Shown here one piece after another: positions 1-12,700 of a DNA stretch of 64,000 nt; position 1 is the first letter of the stretch, and each line of letters starts with the position of its first letter. The notes beneath the pieces are model-generated. The model saw only the letters and a list, made by a program, of their open reading frames with translations. It was not told where the DNA came from and ran no database searches. The translations under genes and the position numbers were made by a program. The stretch comes from Anniella stebbinsi (taxonomy: Eukaryota; Chordata; Lepidosauria; Squamata; Anniellidae), in contig JARDYH010000006.1 in assembly GCA_029215795.1 (NCBI GenBank), positions 27,605,501 to 27,669,500 on the forward strand, given 5' to 3'.

Positions 1-470
1 CTAGACGGAAAGTTTCCGTTGACATGTCTTCACACTGGCGGCAGTTGTGGCACATGATGCAGCTGCCAATGCGAAGACATGTAGGGGCACAGGCCCTTTG
101 CCACGAACTAAAAAAACCCAGCCATTAAACGTGACTTCTTTAGTTAGTGGCAGTCCTCCCCACCCATTTAAAGTTGTAACCTCCCGACGTGCCTCCACTG
201 TCCTCCCCACATTTTGTAATTTTTTTTTTAAAAAAATACTTACCTGGGAGTAGGGGAGCCGAGGTTCCCAGTCCCCCCTCCAGCAGCTGGGCGGCAACAA
301 AAGAAAAGGTGCAGTTGCATCCCTTATGTCAGGACTAGCATAAGGGGCATAAATGTTCTGTGTGACGCCGGGGAGGCGTCAGGGCGCAACACTCCTGGCG
401 TCGTGAAGAGGGCGCCCTGCTCTACTTAAATGTATTGTTGCTGTTGCTGTGAATAAGCAACTGCAGGTTC
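1..470. repeat. GC-rich repeat-like DNA at window edge
   Basis: This stretch is CpG-richer than its surroundings and holds a T-run/A-run junction near 220-236. A perfect minus-strand splice-donor-like motif (CAGGTAAG read on the minus strand) lies at about 239-247. The same arrangement of donor motif next to a homopolymer run occurs in the Harbinger-like element at 24173. The overlapping open frames on both strands show no recognisable domain. It is probably the truncated end of a DNA transposon; its left end is outside the window. Confidence 0.35.
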
Positions 471-846
471 CCAAACAATTCAACAATTGGGAATGTTCTG
501 AATGCACATAACACAGTTGTATTGCTGAAGCTAAGCATGCCTGGATCTGTAAGATGCCTGGAGGAACTGTGTGTTAGTCACTCTACACTCTTATGAAGTA
601 GAATGGAGATTAATTGCAATTTAAAAATGAACCCTTGGTGTTCAAAGTTCCATTGAAATCCAAATGAGAGGTAATTGAAACATTCAGTGTGATCCTGTGT
701 AGACAGTCCAGTTGGATTGCTCCACTTCAGACTGTAGCTGAGGGGGTATGCATGTCTGAATGCTCCGTCACATAAAAAGTTCCCCCACTTTGAAAACGAG
801 CATAAGAGAGAGGAAGGTTCTAACACAGCTCTCTAAAGCAGAAGTA

Positions 847-962
847 GGTAAACTTGAACTCTCCAAACACTTTGGACCATAACTCTCATCAACCCCAGCC
901 AATGGTTAGGGATTGTAATCCAAAACATTTAGAGGGCATTGGGTTGCCTACCTCTGTTCTAG
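847..962. repeat. Short hairpin MITE (lizard-type foldback)
   Basis: The two arms are imperfect inverted repeats around a GACCATAACTCTCATC-like centre, ending in a GGGTTGCCTACC motif. Related 110-160 bp foldbacks occur at 9290, 22125, 22970, 27100 and 28715. It is non-coding; only the family resemblance between copies supports the call. Confidence 0.5.
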
Positions 963-1089
963 AGAGTCCTTTAAGGAATAGGAAGGGCAATAAAAACACT
1001 TTATACTTTTGTTACATTCAACAAGGTTGTTGCCTGAAAGGGATGTAATTATTAGTGGCCTAAACTAGGTGCGCACCACATATAAACAT

Positions 1090-1740
1090 GGACTCATGGA
1101 GCTGATTCCTGGATGTCATATGTTCCAGCACCCTGCTCAGTGGAAGCCATCTAGCACTTGGATGTCCAACATCCTGCTCAATCCAGACTCTGCTCTACAG
1201 GAGGCAGCTACATCAATGACAGATGGCCATCCAGTCTCTGCTTAAATGCCTCCAGTGAAAGAGAGACCATCACCTTCAAACAGCTCTTACCATTTGAATG
1301 TTTCTCCTAACATTTATCTAAAATCTGCTTCCCTGAAATTTCTTCCCAGTTGATTCTAGTCTTTCCCCCTCCAGGCAAGGGGAGCAGCAGAGAACAGGGC
1401 CAGATCTATGCTTTGTGTCAAATTATTTTGAACGTGGAATAAAAAGCAGGACAAACACTAGGAAAGCAGTATATGGAACGTGTAATGCACCCCAACAGTT
1501 TTCAGTGCACTTCAATACCGCTATAAAGCAGTAGTGTAGATCTGTCCCAAGTTCATTCCACAATTAACATGACAGCCTTTCAGATATTTGAAGACTGCTA
1601 TCACGTCTCCACTTCTCCTCCTCCTCCTCCTCCTCCTCCTCCTCCTCCTCCTCCTCCTCCTCCTCCTCCTCCATGCTAGGCATAACCAACCCTTGTAGAA
1701 ATTGCAGCCCACTACGACCTACACAAGACACAACCATCTA
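1090..1740 (-). mobile_element. CR1 LINE 3' fragment (antisense), with (CTC)n inside
   Basis: Segments at 1205-1370 and 1556-1700 match the familiar CR1 3' sequence read in reverse (for example CAGTCTCTGCTTAAATGCCT). A piece of the 34913-35157 MITE family lies between them at about 1475-1545. A pure (CTC)n array occupies 1614-1672 and generates a spurious arginine-rich frame. This is a degenerate, 5'-truncated retrotransposon copy. Confidence 0.6.
1614..1672. repeat. (CTC)n microsatellite
   Basis: About 19 uninterrupted copies of a CTC/CCT triplet, located inside the CR1 fragment. Confidence 0.95.
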
Positions 1741-2829
1741 CAGTGGCCCATTAAGGGCTCAATAAACACTCTGATTTTGCCTTAGACAGGTTGTCAAGCA
1801 CCTGCTAAGTGGGCCTGTTTGCTGGAAAACAAGTTGAGTGAATCAGTGTGAGCAACTTCTGTTGTAAAAATAATTCACCCACAGTCCCAAGAAAAAACAA
1901 TCCCCCCCCCCCCCAGTATTATATAGTTCAACACGCTTGTTTGAAAGAATCTTTTTTTGTGGAGAGGAAGATACCCTTACTCTTAAAGATTGGGATTATA
2001 CGTTGACTTTCCACAATTAATAAACTAACAAGTATTGTCCCAAAGTTTACTTCCTTGACCAGAGCTGTCTTTTCCCATTCCAGATACTTCATTGGGATGA
2101 AGTTAAAGAGTGCAATAGTCCTGGGAGAAGAAGAACTTTAGCGGCATCAAGAAACCATGGTCACTTGGGAGACATACAAAGAGCTAACTTGTCTTATCGA
2201 ACCTTTCCCACAATGGTATCTTCAACATATTTTATTGCATTGTGTTTGTGAAAGTTGGAAACTCACACTGATTGGTTGAATTAGACTGGTAGCTCAGAAT
2301 GTTCTGCTCTTCGAAGTTTATAATCCAGTTTATGAGAGAGAAGGGAAAGTTGTCTGGGATTAAAACTATAAACAGAGGATGGTAAGGACTGGGAAGAAGT
2401 CCTATTTGGTGGGGACATGAAGGGATAGAGAGCCCAGAGGGAGGATGCAGAATTGGCAGTGGACTGACAACAAGGAACTTGAGGGAAGAAGGACAGGGAT
2501 TCAATTATAATCCAGGTCAATGAGAAGGCTTTATTTTCATTACCAGGAGATAGCAATCTAAAATGTGAGCTGATGCAGGCCAGTAGCTTAACATTTCAAC
2601 CACATCATCAACATCTATGAAATGTATAATGAAGATCACGGAAGCTGTCGCTACTGAAATCTGTTAGCTAATCTGTCACCTCCTAGACACATGTTGAGAA
2701 TAGATGATCCCACGTGAGGAAAAATTGCCCACAATGGCTGGTGTTTAAAAATAAAAATAAAAAAAATAGCTAAGGGCATTGCATATTGCTCATTGTTTGC
2801 TTCACTGTAGTGCTTTAAGGATGCAATTC

Positions 2830-2955
2830 TACGCAGCTTTAGACAGAAAGAACTCCTACAGCTCCCAGCATTCCCCAGTGAGCATGGCTGGCTGGGGAAT
2901 GCTGGGAGTTGTAGGACTTTTTTTCTGTCTAAGCCTACATTGGATTGCACCCTAA
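2830..2955. repeat. Hairpin MITE (ATGCTGGGAGTTGTAGGA family)
   Basis: Long imperfect inverted repeat: the left arm carries CTCCTACAGCTCCCAGCATT and the right arm its complement, flanked by AGACAGAAAG and CTTTTTTTCTGTCT. Relatives lie at 17011-17150 and 20290-20420. Non-coding. Confidence 0.65.
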
Positions 2956-3393
2956 ATGAACTGCATATGGCATTCCTATGAACTCATCAATAATACAGTT
3001 CCATTATAGGGGATGTGCTCTCAGGATGTTCAACAGGGCTTGCGTCTGGGAGCAGCCCCACGCGGTAGTCCTACATACAACAGGCGAAGACGTGAGCCTC
3101 CATGCTTTCCATGCCATGAGGTAACATACCAGAAATTGGGAATGTAGGGGAATTTGGTAAGATGTAATAGCAGGTGAGAGTTGGTGAGTGGGGTAGTGGC
3201 TGACAGCACAATCCTGTGTATATTTACTCAAAAGTTAGTCGCATTGCATAGAAATATAGAGTTGGAGGGGCTTTGGATGGATGGATCATCCCGTTTCTGG
3301 TTCATGTCAGTGTCATATGTGTTTAAAAGTTTGTTCCATCCCCTTTCTTAATCAAATGCCCCCAAATCTACATTATTTTACTGTATTTTTAAT

Positions 3394-4609
3394 TAGGGAT
3401 GTGCATTATATCGGATCCGATATCTGATTCTGATTAAAATCGGAGAAAATTGGGCATCCGTTACTGATTCTGATTTGAAAATTTGGAAATCTGTTTTTTT
3501 CGATCCAATTTTTTGGTCTCTGATTTTAATCAGGAAAAATTGGAAAACCAGATGCCATTTTGAATGCTTTTTCCCATTGCCTATTTTTGTGTTACAAAAA
3601 TGCCTATAACTTTTTTTATTTTTAAAGATAGAAGGATGACACTTGGCCACATTGCAGATGGGTTTGAGGTAGGGATGTGCATGCCTGAAAATATCATATT
3701 TTATCATTATCGGAATTTTGGACCAAAAATATTATCGTCTCCGATGATATCATAGGTTAATCATATCATCTTCACGATAATTATCAGAAATCCGATATTT
3801 AATTTGCAGCCCCATTATGCCCTATAGAGCTGAATTGCTTTTAGAAAAAATGCCTATAACTTATGTATTTTCAAAGCCACAAGCTTGAAACTTGGTCACA
3901 ATGCTTATGGGGTATGCCTAAGTATGTGTATGAAATTTGAGATCGATCCCTCCAACCCTTGATTTTATATGAATTTTTTAAAGATCCTGCAACTTTTTGA
4001 CAGGTCAGAATGAACGCATGTGGCGAACTGTCATTCTGACCTGTCAGAACTTAAACGATCTCTAATCAACCAAAGTGGTACCTTTAATGTGGACAAGTTT
4101 CATGTTTTGATCTTTAAAAATAAAAAAGTTGAAGCCATAACTGTCTTTACCCCACCTCTATCCAGTTTTTAAAATTAATTGCCACACAAGGCAAGCACCT
4201 ATGGTTCTGAAATTTCACACACACGAGTCCCAACATACCATCTGCAATGTGGTAAAGTTTCAAGTGTGGATCTTAAAAAATAAAAAAGTTATAGGCATTC
4301 CTGGTTTGTTACTAAAAAATGCATAGGCACAAAATGCCTGGAGCTATCTTTCTGAAATTTCTCACAGATAAGTACCTCGAATCCATCTGCAATATGGCCA
4401 AGTTTCATGCTTCTATCTTTTTTTTTTTTTAAAAAAAGTTATAGGCATTTTTGTAATGCAATACTAGTCAAAGTGTAAAATCACTCAAAATGGCATCCGA
4501 TTCAAAAATCAGATGTCCGATTTTAATATCGGTATCGGATCAGATCCAATTTAAAAAAAATCTTAAGTTCCGATTCTGATCCGATTTTTTGTGTCTGTGC
4601 ACATCCCTA
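3394..4609. mobile_element. Non-autonomous hAT element, TAGGGATGTGCA termini
   Basis: The ends are inverted repeats (TAGGGATGTGCA and its complement) and the insert is flanked by a perfect 8-bp duplication, TTTTTAAT, at 3386-3393 and 4610-4617; both are hAT hallmarks. The interior repeats blocks such as GCCTATAACTTTTT and AAACTTGGCCACATTGCAG, with no intact transposase. From 3670 a second TAGGGATGTGC start resembles the element at 20905-21581, so this copy looks mosaic or nested. Confidence 0.88.
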
Positions 4610-4619
4610 TTTTTAATAC

Positions 4620-4975
4620 GCAGGGCAGTATCGATTGGGGCTGCTCTGCCTCTGTGGGTTCTGTTGCACTCACTGGACCCACCAGTTGTACAATGGGGCT
4701 TTTGAACTTCTAAAAATAACTCCTGAAACCAGCGGAAATGCTAGTTTCTGGATTAGGACAGATCATCAGAGCTCCCTCCTGTGAGCCTAGCCTTTTCTAG
4801 AAACAAGTGTTTTTGCTTGTATTAGGATAAGTCTAAAAACCAAAGGGTAACTGTGGTCCAATCTATGTATTAGTCCAGGAAATGTGAATTAGGTTGGTTC
4901 ATTTAAAAATATAGACCAAACAAAATCTTTAAGTGCCCCAACTTTGTAGGCAGGGATTGACAACCCAGTACCCAT
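4620..4975. other. Unassigned AT-rich DNA
   Basis: No reading frame, RNA gene or recognisable repeat was seen here. Confidence 0.4.
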
Positions 4976-5019
4976 GCATGCATTAGCACTCACCAGCCCC
5001 TCCCCCCCCGGGCGTATTT

Positions 5020-5570
5020 TTGTCAGACCTCCATTGCCAGTGTGGTCACTTTCCTCCTCCATATGCCCTTGCTGCCCATTTCCTCCATACCTACCTCCCC
5101 ACTCACAACAGTGGCTCTACTGAAGGAGGAGGAAGGAGAAGGAGGCGAGTGCCATGGCAGCAGGGAAAGAAATTGGAGGTGGGCAGAGTCAGAGGAAGAA
5201 GAGATGACCGCTGTGGTGGGAAGGAAATCACTGGCTGGTGTAAGTGACTGTTGTTGTGGTGAAGGAAATTGAGGAGGTGGGCAGGGAAAGCAGAGGAGGT
5301 GAGCAAGGTGGGCAGGGGCAGGGAAGGAAAGGAAAGCAGGTAGGCAGGCAGAGGATGAGTGGTGCGCATGGCAGTTGGGAGAAAGAAGAGGAAGAAAGGT
5401 GAGGTGGTATGGGAAGGGAATCCCAAGCAGAGAGGGGGAGGAGGAGGCAGAAAAGAGAGAATCCACTGAGGAGGTGGAGAGAGAATCCATGGAGAGAGCA
5501 GAAAAGAGAGATCCCTGGGTAAAAACAAAAAATGTGCCTGCGGACCCAAAAAAGGTTGCCTAACTCTGTT
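5020..5570. repeat. GA-rich degenerate repeat
   Basis: Strongly purine-biased + strand (GGAGGAGGAAGGAGAAGG-like). Several overlapping frames are open on both strands only because of this bias, and none shows a domain. A similar GA-rich block with a related right edge (GGTTGCCTA) occurs at 35780-36190, suggesting two copies of one repeat. Confidence 0.5.
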
Positions 5571-5649
5571 TGTAGGCCATCTAGTCCAACCACCTGCTCA
5601 ATGCAGGAAATCCAGAGTTGGAGCATCCCCAAAATGTGGTTGTCTAGCA

Positions 5650-5880
5650 CAGGACTGTAGCCAAAGAGAAGGAGCTATGAATCAGGAAGATCCTGGTTTG
5701 AAGCTCACCTCTGCCATGATCTCATTCGTTAGCCTTAGGCAAGCCACTCATCCTTCCAGTTTGCAATATGCAGATAATAAAGCTCACTTACCTTGTAGGG
5801 TTATTGCAAGGATCCAACAAGATGGTATACGTGATATGCTTTGAATGCCTTAAAGTACTATACAAACTCTAATTATTACA
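5650..5880 (+). mobile_element. MIR-like / CORE-SINE copy
   Basis: The order of motifs (GCTCACCTCTGCCATGATCTC, then TTAGGCAAGCCACTCATCC, GCAGATAATAAAGCTCAC and CTTACCTTGTAGGGTTATTG) follows the tRNA-derived MIR/CORE-SINE layout. It is heavily diverged. A CR1 scrap lies just upstream at 5575-5645. Confidence 0.6.
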
Positions 5881-6127
5881 TGTTATTACTAAATGTGAGA
5901 GTAAAGCAAATTGCAGGAAATCATAACCAGGCTAAAATAAATGTCACAGGGCAGTATCAGGTCTCCTGGGACTCAGGCTATGCAACAGATTGAACAACGA
6001 TGCCGAAAGATGGAAATCTTAAACAGTCAAATGGAGTCTAATCCTTCCTTTGAAACAATTAACTGTATGCCTTGGGTAAGATTCCACACATGCGTGCCCA
6101 TCACTTGATTCCTCACAACCGGATGTG

Positions 6128-6441
6128 TAGGGTGACCAGATAAAATCCAGGTCAGGGCTCATGTAACTTTAACAATTGTAGAGAAAAGGGAATTTCAGCC
6201 AGTGTCATTTATATGCAATTAGTTCCTGGTGATATTCCCTCTTCATCACAACAGTTAAAGGTGCATGCACAATACTAGAGTGACCATATACAAAAGAAGG
6301 CAGGGCCCCTGCAACTTTAACAGTTGTGATGAAGAGGGAATTTCACCAGGAACTAATTGCATACAAATGACACTGGCTGAAATTCCCTTTTCTCTACAAC
6401 TGTTACATGAGCCCTGACCTGGATTTCATCTGGTCAGCCTA
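6128..6441. mobile_element. Palindromic hAT-type MITE, TAGGGTGACC family
   Basis: Nearly the whole element is an inverted repeat: TAGGGTGACC at the left, GGTCAGCCTA at the right, with GGGAATTTCAGCCAGTGTCA in one arm and its complement in the other. Flanks CGGATGTG and CGGATTTG match at 7 of 8 positions, consistent with an 8-bp duplication. Other copies lie at 9644, 32496, 59729 and 60385. Confidence 0.88.
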
Positions 6442-6606
6442 CGGATTTGTCAACTGACTCCACAGAAAATTGTTGCATTTGAGACAAGAAAGTTGGCCAA
6501 CCCATACATGATGCAAGTCATCCAGTGATGAATATTGTGGACCAGCCTTCAGACTTTTATATCCGCAAATGTACGATACAATAAACATTAATTTTGTTGC
6601 TTGAAG

Positions 6607-6750
6607 GTCCCTGATTATGAATGTGAGACACCTGAGGGGATCCATACTGCTTTCCACAAAATCCTTGCAGAACTCAACAAGCCCAGCACAGGCTATGTGC
6701 TGAGTTTTGCCAACCGACTCTACAGAGACCAGGCCATTGTTTTTTTCCAG
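6607..6750 (+). CDS. Serpin gene 1, helix D exon (144 bp)
   Basis: AG at 6605-6606 and GT at 6751 bound a 48-codon exon in phase 0 at both ends. It starts VPDYECETPEGIHTAFHKIL and ends FFQ. TPEGIHTAFHKILAEL corresponds to helix D of clade B serpins and FANRLYRDQ to the ANRLYGE strand, with arginine in place of the usual glycine. The exon upstream is not in this window. Confidence 0.9.
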
Positions 6751-9700
6751 GTAACTTTGGTTAATGGGTTGTTGCAGAGGAGTTGAACCTTTTTCAGCCT
6801 GAGGGCCCAGTTCCATTTTAGAGAAGGTCTCTGGGGCTGCATTCCAGTGGTGGGTGTGATCAAAGGCAAAAGAGGGGGGCCAAAATACCAGCTTATTTTT
6901 GCTTTAAACTCCTCCTGTCAGTAACTAAGCCTGAGGGGAGGCATTTCAACCTTTTAAAATGGGGAAAAACTGTGCAAAAGCCAGGAAACCACCAAGTAAT
7001 CAGTGGTTGGGGGAAAGAGGGGAATGTAGCCATCTGGGAAATGCCAAAGAGGCAGATTTGGACACCAGGCAAGCCTGAGCTTCCACATTATGGGATGCAT
7101 TATGGGATCCAGGTTTCAAACAAGAGTGTGGTAGGCCAAACATTTGATGATGGTATGAGCTATTACATATCTACCACACTTTCCCTTTAAAATGTCCAAG
7201 GTGAAGACAATATGTCTTTAAACCCCTGCAGTGGCTGTGAATCCGCGTTGCATTGGTATGCAACACAGCCACTGATTCGCAGCCACCACGGGGCTTTTAC
7301 ATGAAGCTGCACGCTCCCCGACTTTTTTCTTCTGCCATGTGACCTTGGCCCAGCATCGAAGCGGGGACATTCTGGGGTGGATGCCAACCCTGATTGGTCA
7401 CCTGAAGCTGGGCAGATGGCTGCCAGAAAGCCCACACTGCCACCTGCCATCAAGTTTACACACTGTAACCCCACAGCAGTGAAACGGAGGGGTTGAGCGG
7501 CAAAACAGAGGCTTTATGGCACCATGAAGGCAGGGCTACCATCTAAAAGTCAAAGAAGGATATATATTTATGCAAAAATATTTATTTGTATAAGCTCTGT
7601 TTTCTAGTGCTGCAGTGATGTTTTCATTGTATTTTAATGGGTATTTGTAATTTTAGAATTATGATTTTAGCAGTGTTCAATCATGTTTGCATTGTTTCTA
7701 TATGGGGGTTGTTAACTACCTTGTGCTCCTTGTGTGGAAGGAAGGGTGGGTTATAAATACACACATATGCATATAAATGTAGCAGCCTGGTAAAACATCA
7801 GTAAAGTAAAATACAGGTTCAAGTACAGAGCGGCAGAGTAAACAACTCAGCTATATTAGGCTCAACACCTGTTTAAACACGTGGAGGAAGGTCATTAACC
7901 AGTTTGCCATTATTCGAATACATTGAAACTAAATGTGAATGATTATTGTTGGTTGCATTCTTCTAAGTGCATTCCGGGCACAAAGAATTAGTCCACATTC
8001 TCATCTGGAGAGTGATATATTTTCTGATGTATTTGGGTCGATATTGTTTTTATTTTTGTACAGAAATTCCTTTACTGTGCTTTGAAAATGTACCTGACCG
8101 ATGTGGACGGAGTCAACATTCGTAATGCCCCAGAGGAAGTCCGGAAGCTGATAAACCTGTGGACTGAAGTTCAGACACATGGTATGAGTATCTTGTGATG
8201 AGAATTTCTCCCTTTTGTGATGCAAATGTTATGCTAGTTACTGACGTGAATGTAGCAACCAAGTATTTAATATACTTCCATTAAAAAGGAAACCACTTCA
8301 AGATTTGTTCAATGAGAAGTGGTACATAAATATTGATGATGATAATAATAATAATAATAATAATAATAATAGAACAACCACACACACCCAACACACACAT
8401 GATTCCCCTACTTAAAACATTACTACATTTCACACAATCCTATTATTATGTGGACATGATCCCATTTATAGATTGAAACAAATTTTAATTATATAGGTCA
8501 AAGAGCCTAAAGATCTGGAAGCCTTCTCCTATTTATTATTTATGTAGTACCCCCAATGGACACACTTTACAGACTTCAATTTCATTGCATTATAGAGTTT
8601 TATGAGAGAATGAGTGATTGTATTAATTATCTCTATAATGGTCATAATTGTATTCTCGTTCGTTTTAAATCTAAAGTGAGCAACGTTATAGGAGCATCGA
8701 GCAATTTTTTAATACAGTGATAAGTTATTATGTGTTGGATCGTGACTGAGTCATAGCAGACCCATTTAAATTATGACTAACGTAAATCCCATTGATTTTA
8801 AGGGGCTTACACTACATTAGCGGTAGTGAGAAACAATGGTTCTACCAAAATTTCACAAAATGAAGCCTGCACTTTGAGCAGAAACATTTCAGTGAATTTA
8901 TCACACCCACCTTTATTTTGCAGGGTGAATAAGTAAACATTGGGGTCCTTGCTCCCAAAAGGTTATAGTGTAAATGGTAACATTTAGGAAGCCAGACTCT
9001 TTCATGGGTAACAAGGGCCGGATGTGAGTTTTCCTTCATAAACTACAAGTAAATTATAAAAGCTCTTACTCCAAATTGTGTGTCTGTTGCTTACAGGTAA
9101 AATCAAGGATGTCTTTCCTAAGGACAGCTTTGATTGTCTTGCTCAGCTGCTGCAGGTAAATGCTCTCTACTTCAAAGGACAATGGGATCTGAAGTTTTAC
9201 AAAGAATTCACACAAGAAGGCCCCTTTTTCTTGAATGAGGTGAGTTCCGGAAATATATACAAAGCAATATACTTCCCCTTTTCCTAAATCAGCCTTCCCC
9301 CACCTGGTGCCCTCCAGATGATTTGGACTTCAACCCGAGCCAACATGGCTAATGATCAGGAATGCTGGGAGTTGAAGACATCTAGAGGGCACAAGGTTAG
9401 GAAACACTGTTCTAAATGTTTTGGAGAGCACAGGGGGCTATATGAAATAGTATCTATATGACATCAGTGCTGTTTTCATACATATTTTAAGTTGCATCAT
9501 GCCAATGGGATGCTTTAAAGCTGCACAAGCACAATACAACACACCCTGGGCAACCAGGTTGAAAGAGAACACAAACTCTACTTTCTTAGTTGATCACATT
9601 GGGTTGGATCTAGATTTAGAAATTCTTAGAAAAGACCCATTGATAGGGTGGCCATATGAAAAGGAGGACAGGGCTCCTGTATCTTTAACAGTTGTATAGA

Positions 9701-12700
9701 AAAGGGAATTTCAGCAGGTGTCATTTGTATGAGTGCAGCGCCTGATGAAATTCGCTGTTCATCACAATAGTTAAAGCTGTAGGAGTCCTGCCAACTTGAC
9801 CAGATACAAAATGACACCTGCTGAAATTCCCTTTTCAATGCAACTGTTAAAGATACAGGAGCCCTGTCCTCCTTTTCACATGGTCACCTTACCCATTGAG
9901 ATCAATGGGACTTAAGCTATTCATGATTAACTTGTCCCATTGATTTCAAGGATCTACCCTAAGAATGTCTAAGTTGGGATCCAACCATATGCAACTGGGG
10001 TTTGAAATGTCCATAATCGATGCTGGATTGCCCACTATAGGAATTTTATCAGCACACAAAGAGGAAAGAAAAACAAATGGTCAGAATCCATCTTGGACCA
10101 AAGGGGAGTCATGAAACTCTGAAAGGATTCCAGTGTGCCTGAATGTACAATGCCTATGATACATTCAGAGTTTCTTCCAGATTAGTTACTAACAACAACA
10201 ACAACAACAACACAGCTATTCTGTAGAGCACAAAGATTCTGGTGTTCTACTTTTCTTCATATCTCTTACAGAGGGATAGCACAACTGTGCAGGTGATGTA
10301 CCAGATTGGCCAGTATAAGACAGGTGTCACTGAGGGATGCGGTGCACAGGTGCTTGAGATCCCCTACAGAAACAATGAGCTGAGTTTGTTCATCCTGCTC
10401 CCCAAAGACCACCATTCCGAATCTCTCCAACAGGTAATTTTCTTATTCTTGTGATATTTATTTTTTCATTGACATCCTGTACAACCAGTTCATGAAACTG
10501 GTTGCCCTTTTCATAGAACTTTGGTCATGCCATCTCAGATAATCCAGGACTAAAGAATATTTGCAGTAGCCTTTCCCAACTGTTATGAAATCGCACTCCC
10601 TTTCTTAATTTGCTACTACACTCTGCCTGACAAGCAAAACCCGCCCACAACACATACCAGCTTCAGAAGAGAGTTTTCCTGAGGATCGGAGTAAAGGGTT
10701 CAATTCTCTCTCCACAACTGCAGCACTCCTGGCAATGCTATCAGCCCCATCCCAGCTGGTGCTGTTTGAATTTTTTTAAAACCCTGCACATTAAATGTAG
10801 CACAGATGCATTTAATATGACATCGAGTTTGGCCCCCTAACAGGCAGACACTTTGAGGAGGAGACCAGGGGCCAGACTAGGGGCCTAAGGGGTTGGCAGT
10901 GGAACTTCTGCTGGCACATGAGTCATGGCAGGCACCCAATGATACTGACCTCTGACCCTTCAGAAAGTATTGCTTAAGCTATGGTGTGTTGTGGTGTGTG
11001 TGTGTCACCCTTTTGAATATTCTACCCTGGTGGAGGGTTGCCATGGCTTATCGTGTTGTCCAAACCTGGGCAGCAGGGGTTGTTTGAGGGTTAAACAATC
11101 CACAAACAATCCATGCGTCGAGGGTTAAACAACCCTCAAATAACTCCTGCCACCTGCTTTTGGATGATATAACAAAGCATGGCAAACATGCACTGCAATC
11201 CAGTGTGGCTTAAATAAATGGTGATCATGCAAACCAGCCCATAGTATACCCTGGATCAGTTTACCTGTGGCCTCAGATAAATGACCCTGGCACCACTGGG
11301 GACTCACAAACTTGTTCCTCCTTTTCGCTGAGCCCATTGGTGTCATGACTGTTTGTGGGTGGTTCGTCTGTCCAGCTAAGTGATGTTCACCCTGTTCTTG
11401 ATGGAGTTGCACTCCCCTAAAGGATCGGGTTCATAGTTTGGGGGTGCTCCTGGATCTAGAACTGTCACTTGAGGCATGGGCGGACTCAGTGGCAAGGAGC
11501 ACCTTTGATCAGCTTAGGCTGATATACTAACTGCGTCCTTATCTGGACAGAAATAGCCTAGCTACAGTTATCCATGCTGTAATAACCTCTCATCTGGATT
11601 ATTGCAACGCGTTATACATAGGGTGACCAGATTTTGGAACCCCAAATCCCGGTCCCCCCCGCCAACAACCCCCCCACCAAGCCACCCCCCAAAACAAACC
11701 CCCCAAGTCACCCCCCCACCCAAAACAACCCCCCCACCAAGCCACCCACCCCCAAAAAACATCAGCCCGGACCTACTGGGGCGGGTTCTCTTCTGCTGCC
11801 GCCGCCGCGTCACCGCCACCGCTGCCGGGTCCCCCGCCGGCTCGTAAGGCCAGCGGCCGCGCGGAAGAGGCAGGGGAGGGCCGGATCCGGAAGTGACGTA
11901 ATCGGCCCTCCCCCACCTCTTCCGCGCGGCTGCTGGCCTTACGAGCCGGCAGGGGACCTGGCGGCGGCGGCGGCGGCGGCATGGCGGCGGCGTGGCGGCG
12001 GTCCTGGCGGCAGCGGCCCTGGCGGCGGCGGCGCGGCGGTGGACCTGGCTGCCCCAGCAGGTAAGTGCCCCGCGCCCCGCGCCTCGTGCTCCTTACCCGC
12101 TTCCCTCTGGTGCTCGAATCTACGGAGAAACAGGCTTCACGGCTACTGAGGGACAGGCTGCGAAGCCTGTTTCTCAGTAGATTCGAGCACCGGAGGGAAG
12201 CGGACGCCCCTGCGGGTAAGGAGCGTGAGGCGCGAGGGAGGGCACTTCCCTGCTGGGGCGGCCGCTTCCCGGGCTCCTCCGCCGCCACCGCCGCCGGGTC
12301 TACCGCCGCTCCTTGCTTGCTGCCACCGCCACGTGACCCCCCCACCACCCCGGTTTGCCCCCCCGCCCCCCGGTTGGGCCGGTTCGCCCCTGGATTCCCG
12401 GTTAGGACCGGGAAATCCCGAGCCATCTGGACAGCCTAGTTATACATGGAGCTGCCTTTGAAAATGGTCCAGAAACTTCAACTGGTACAAAACAGGGCAG
12501 GCAGGCTGTTAACAGGGACTGGCCAACGAGACTATATTACGCCAGTAATTTTCCACCTTCATTGGCTGCCGATTCAGGTCTGGGCCCAATTCAAAGTGCT
12601 GGTATTAACATTCAAAGCCCTAAACAACTTGGGGCCAGGTTATCTGAAGGAACGCCTCCTTCCATATGTACCTGCCCAGACACTAATATCACCCTCAGGG

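Noticed and set aside
1521..1712. Arginine-rich minus-strand frame
   Set aside because: Produced by the (CTC)n microsatellite inside a CR1 fragment.
5023..5650. Several overlapping frames of 140-155 codons on both strands
   Set aside because: Caused by strong purine bias; no domain, splice or codon-use support.
11773..12426. 217-codon minus frame and overlapping + frames
   Set aside because: They lie wholly inside a GC-rich non-autonomous hAT element with an exact target duplication; the length reflects high GC.
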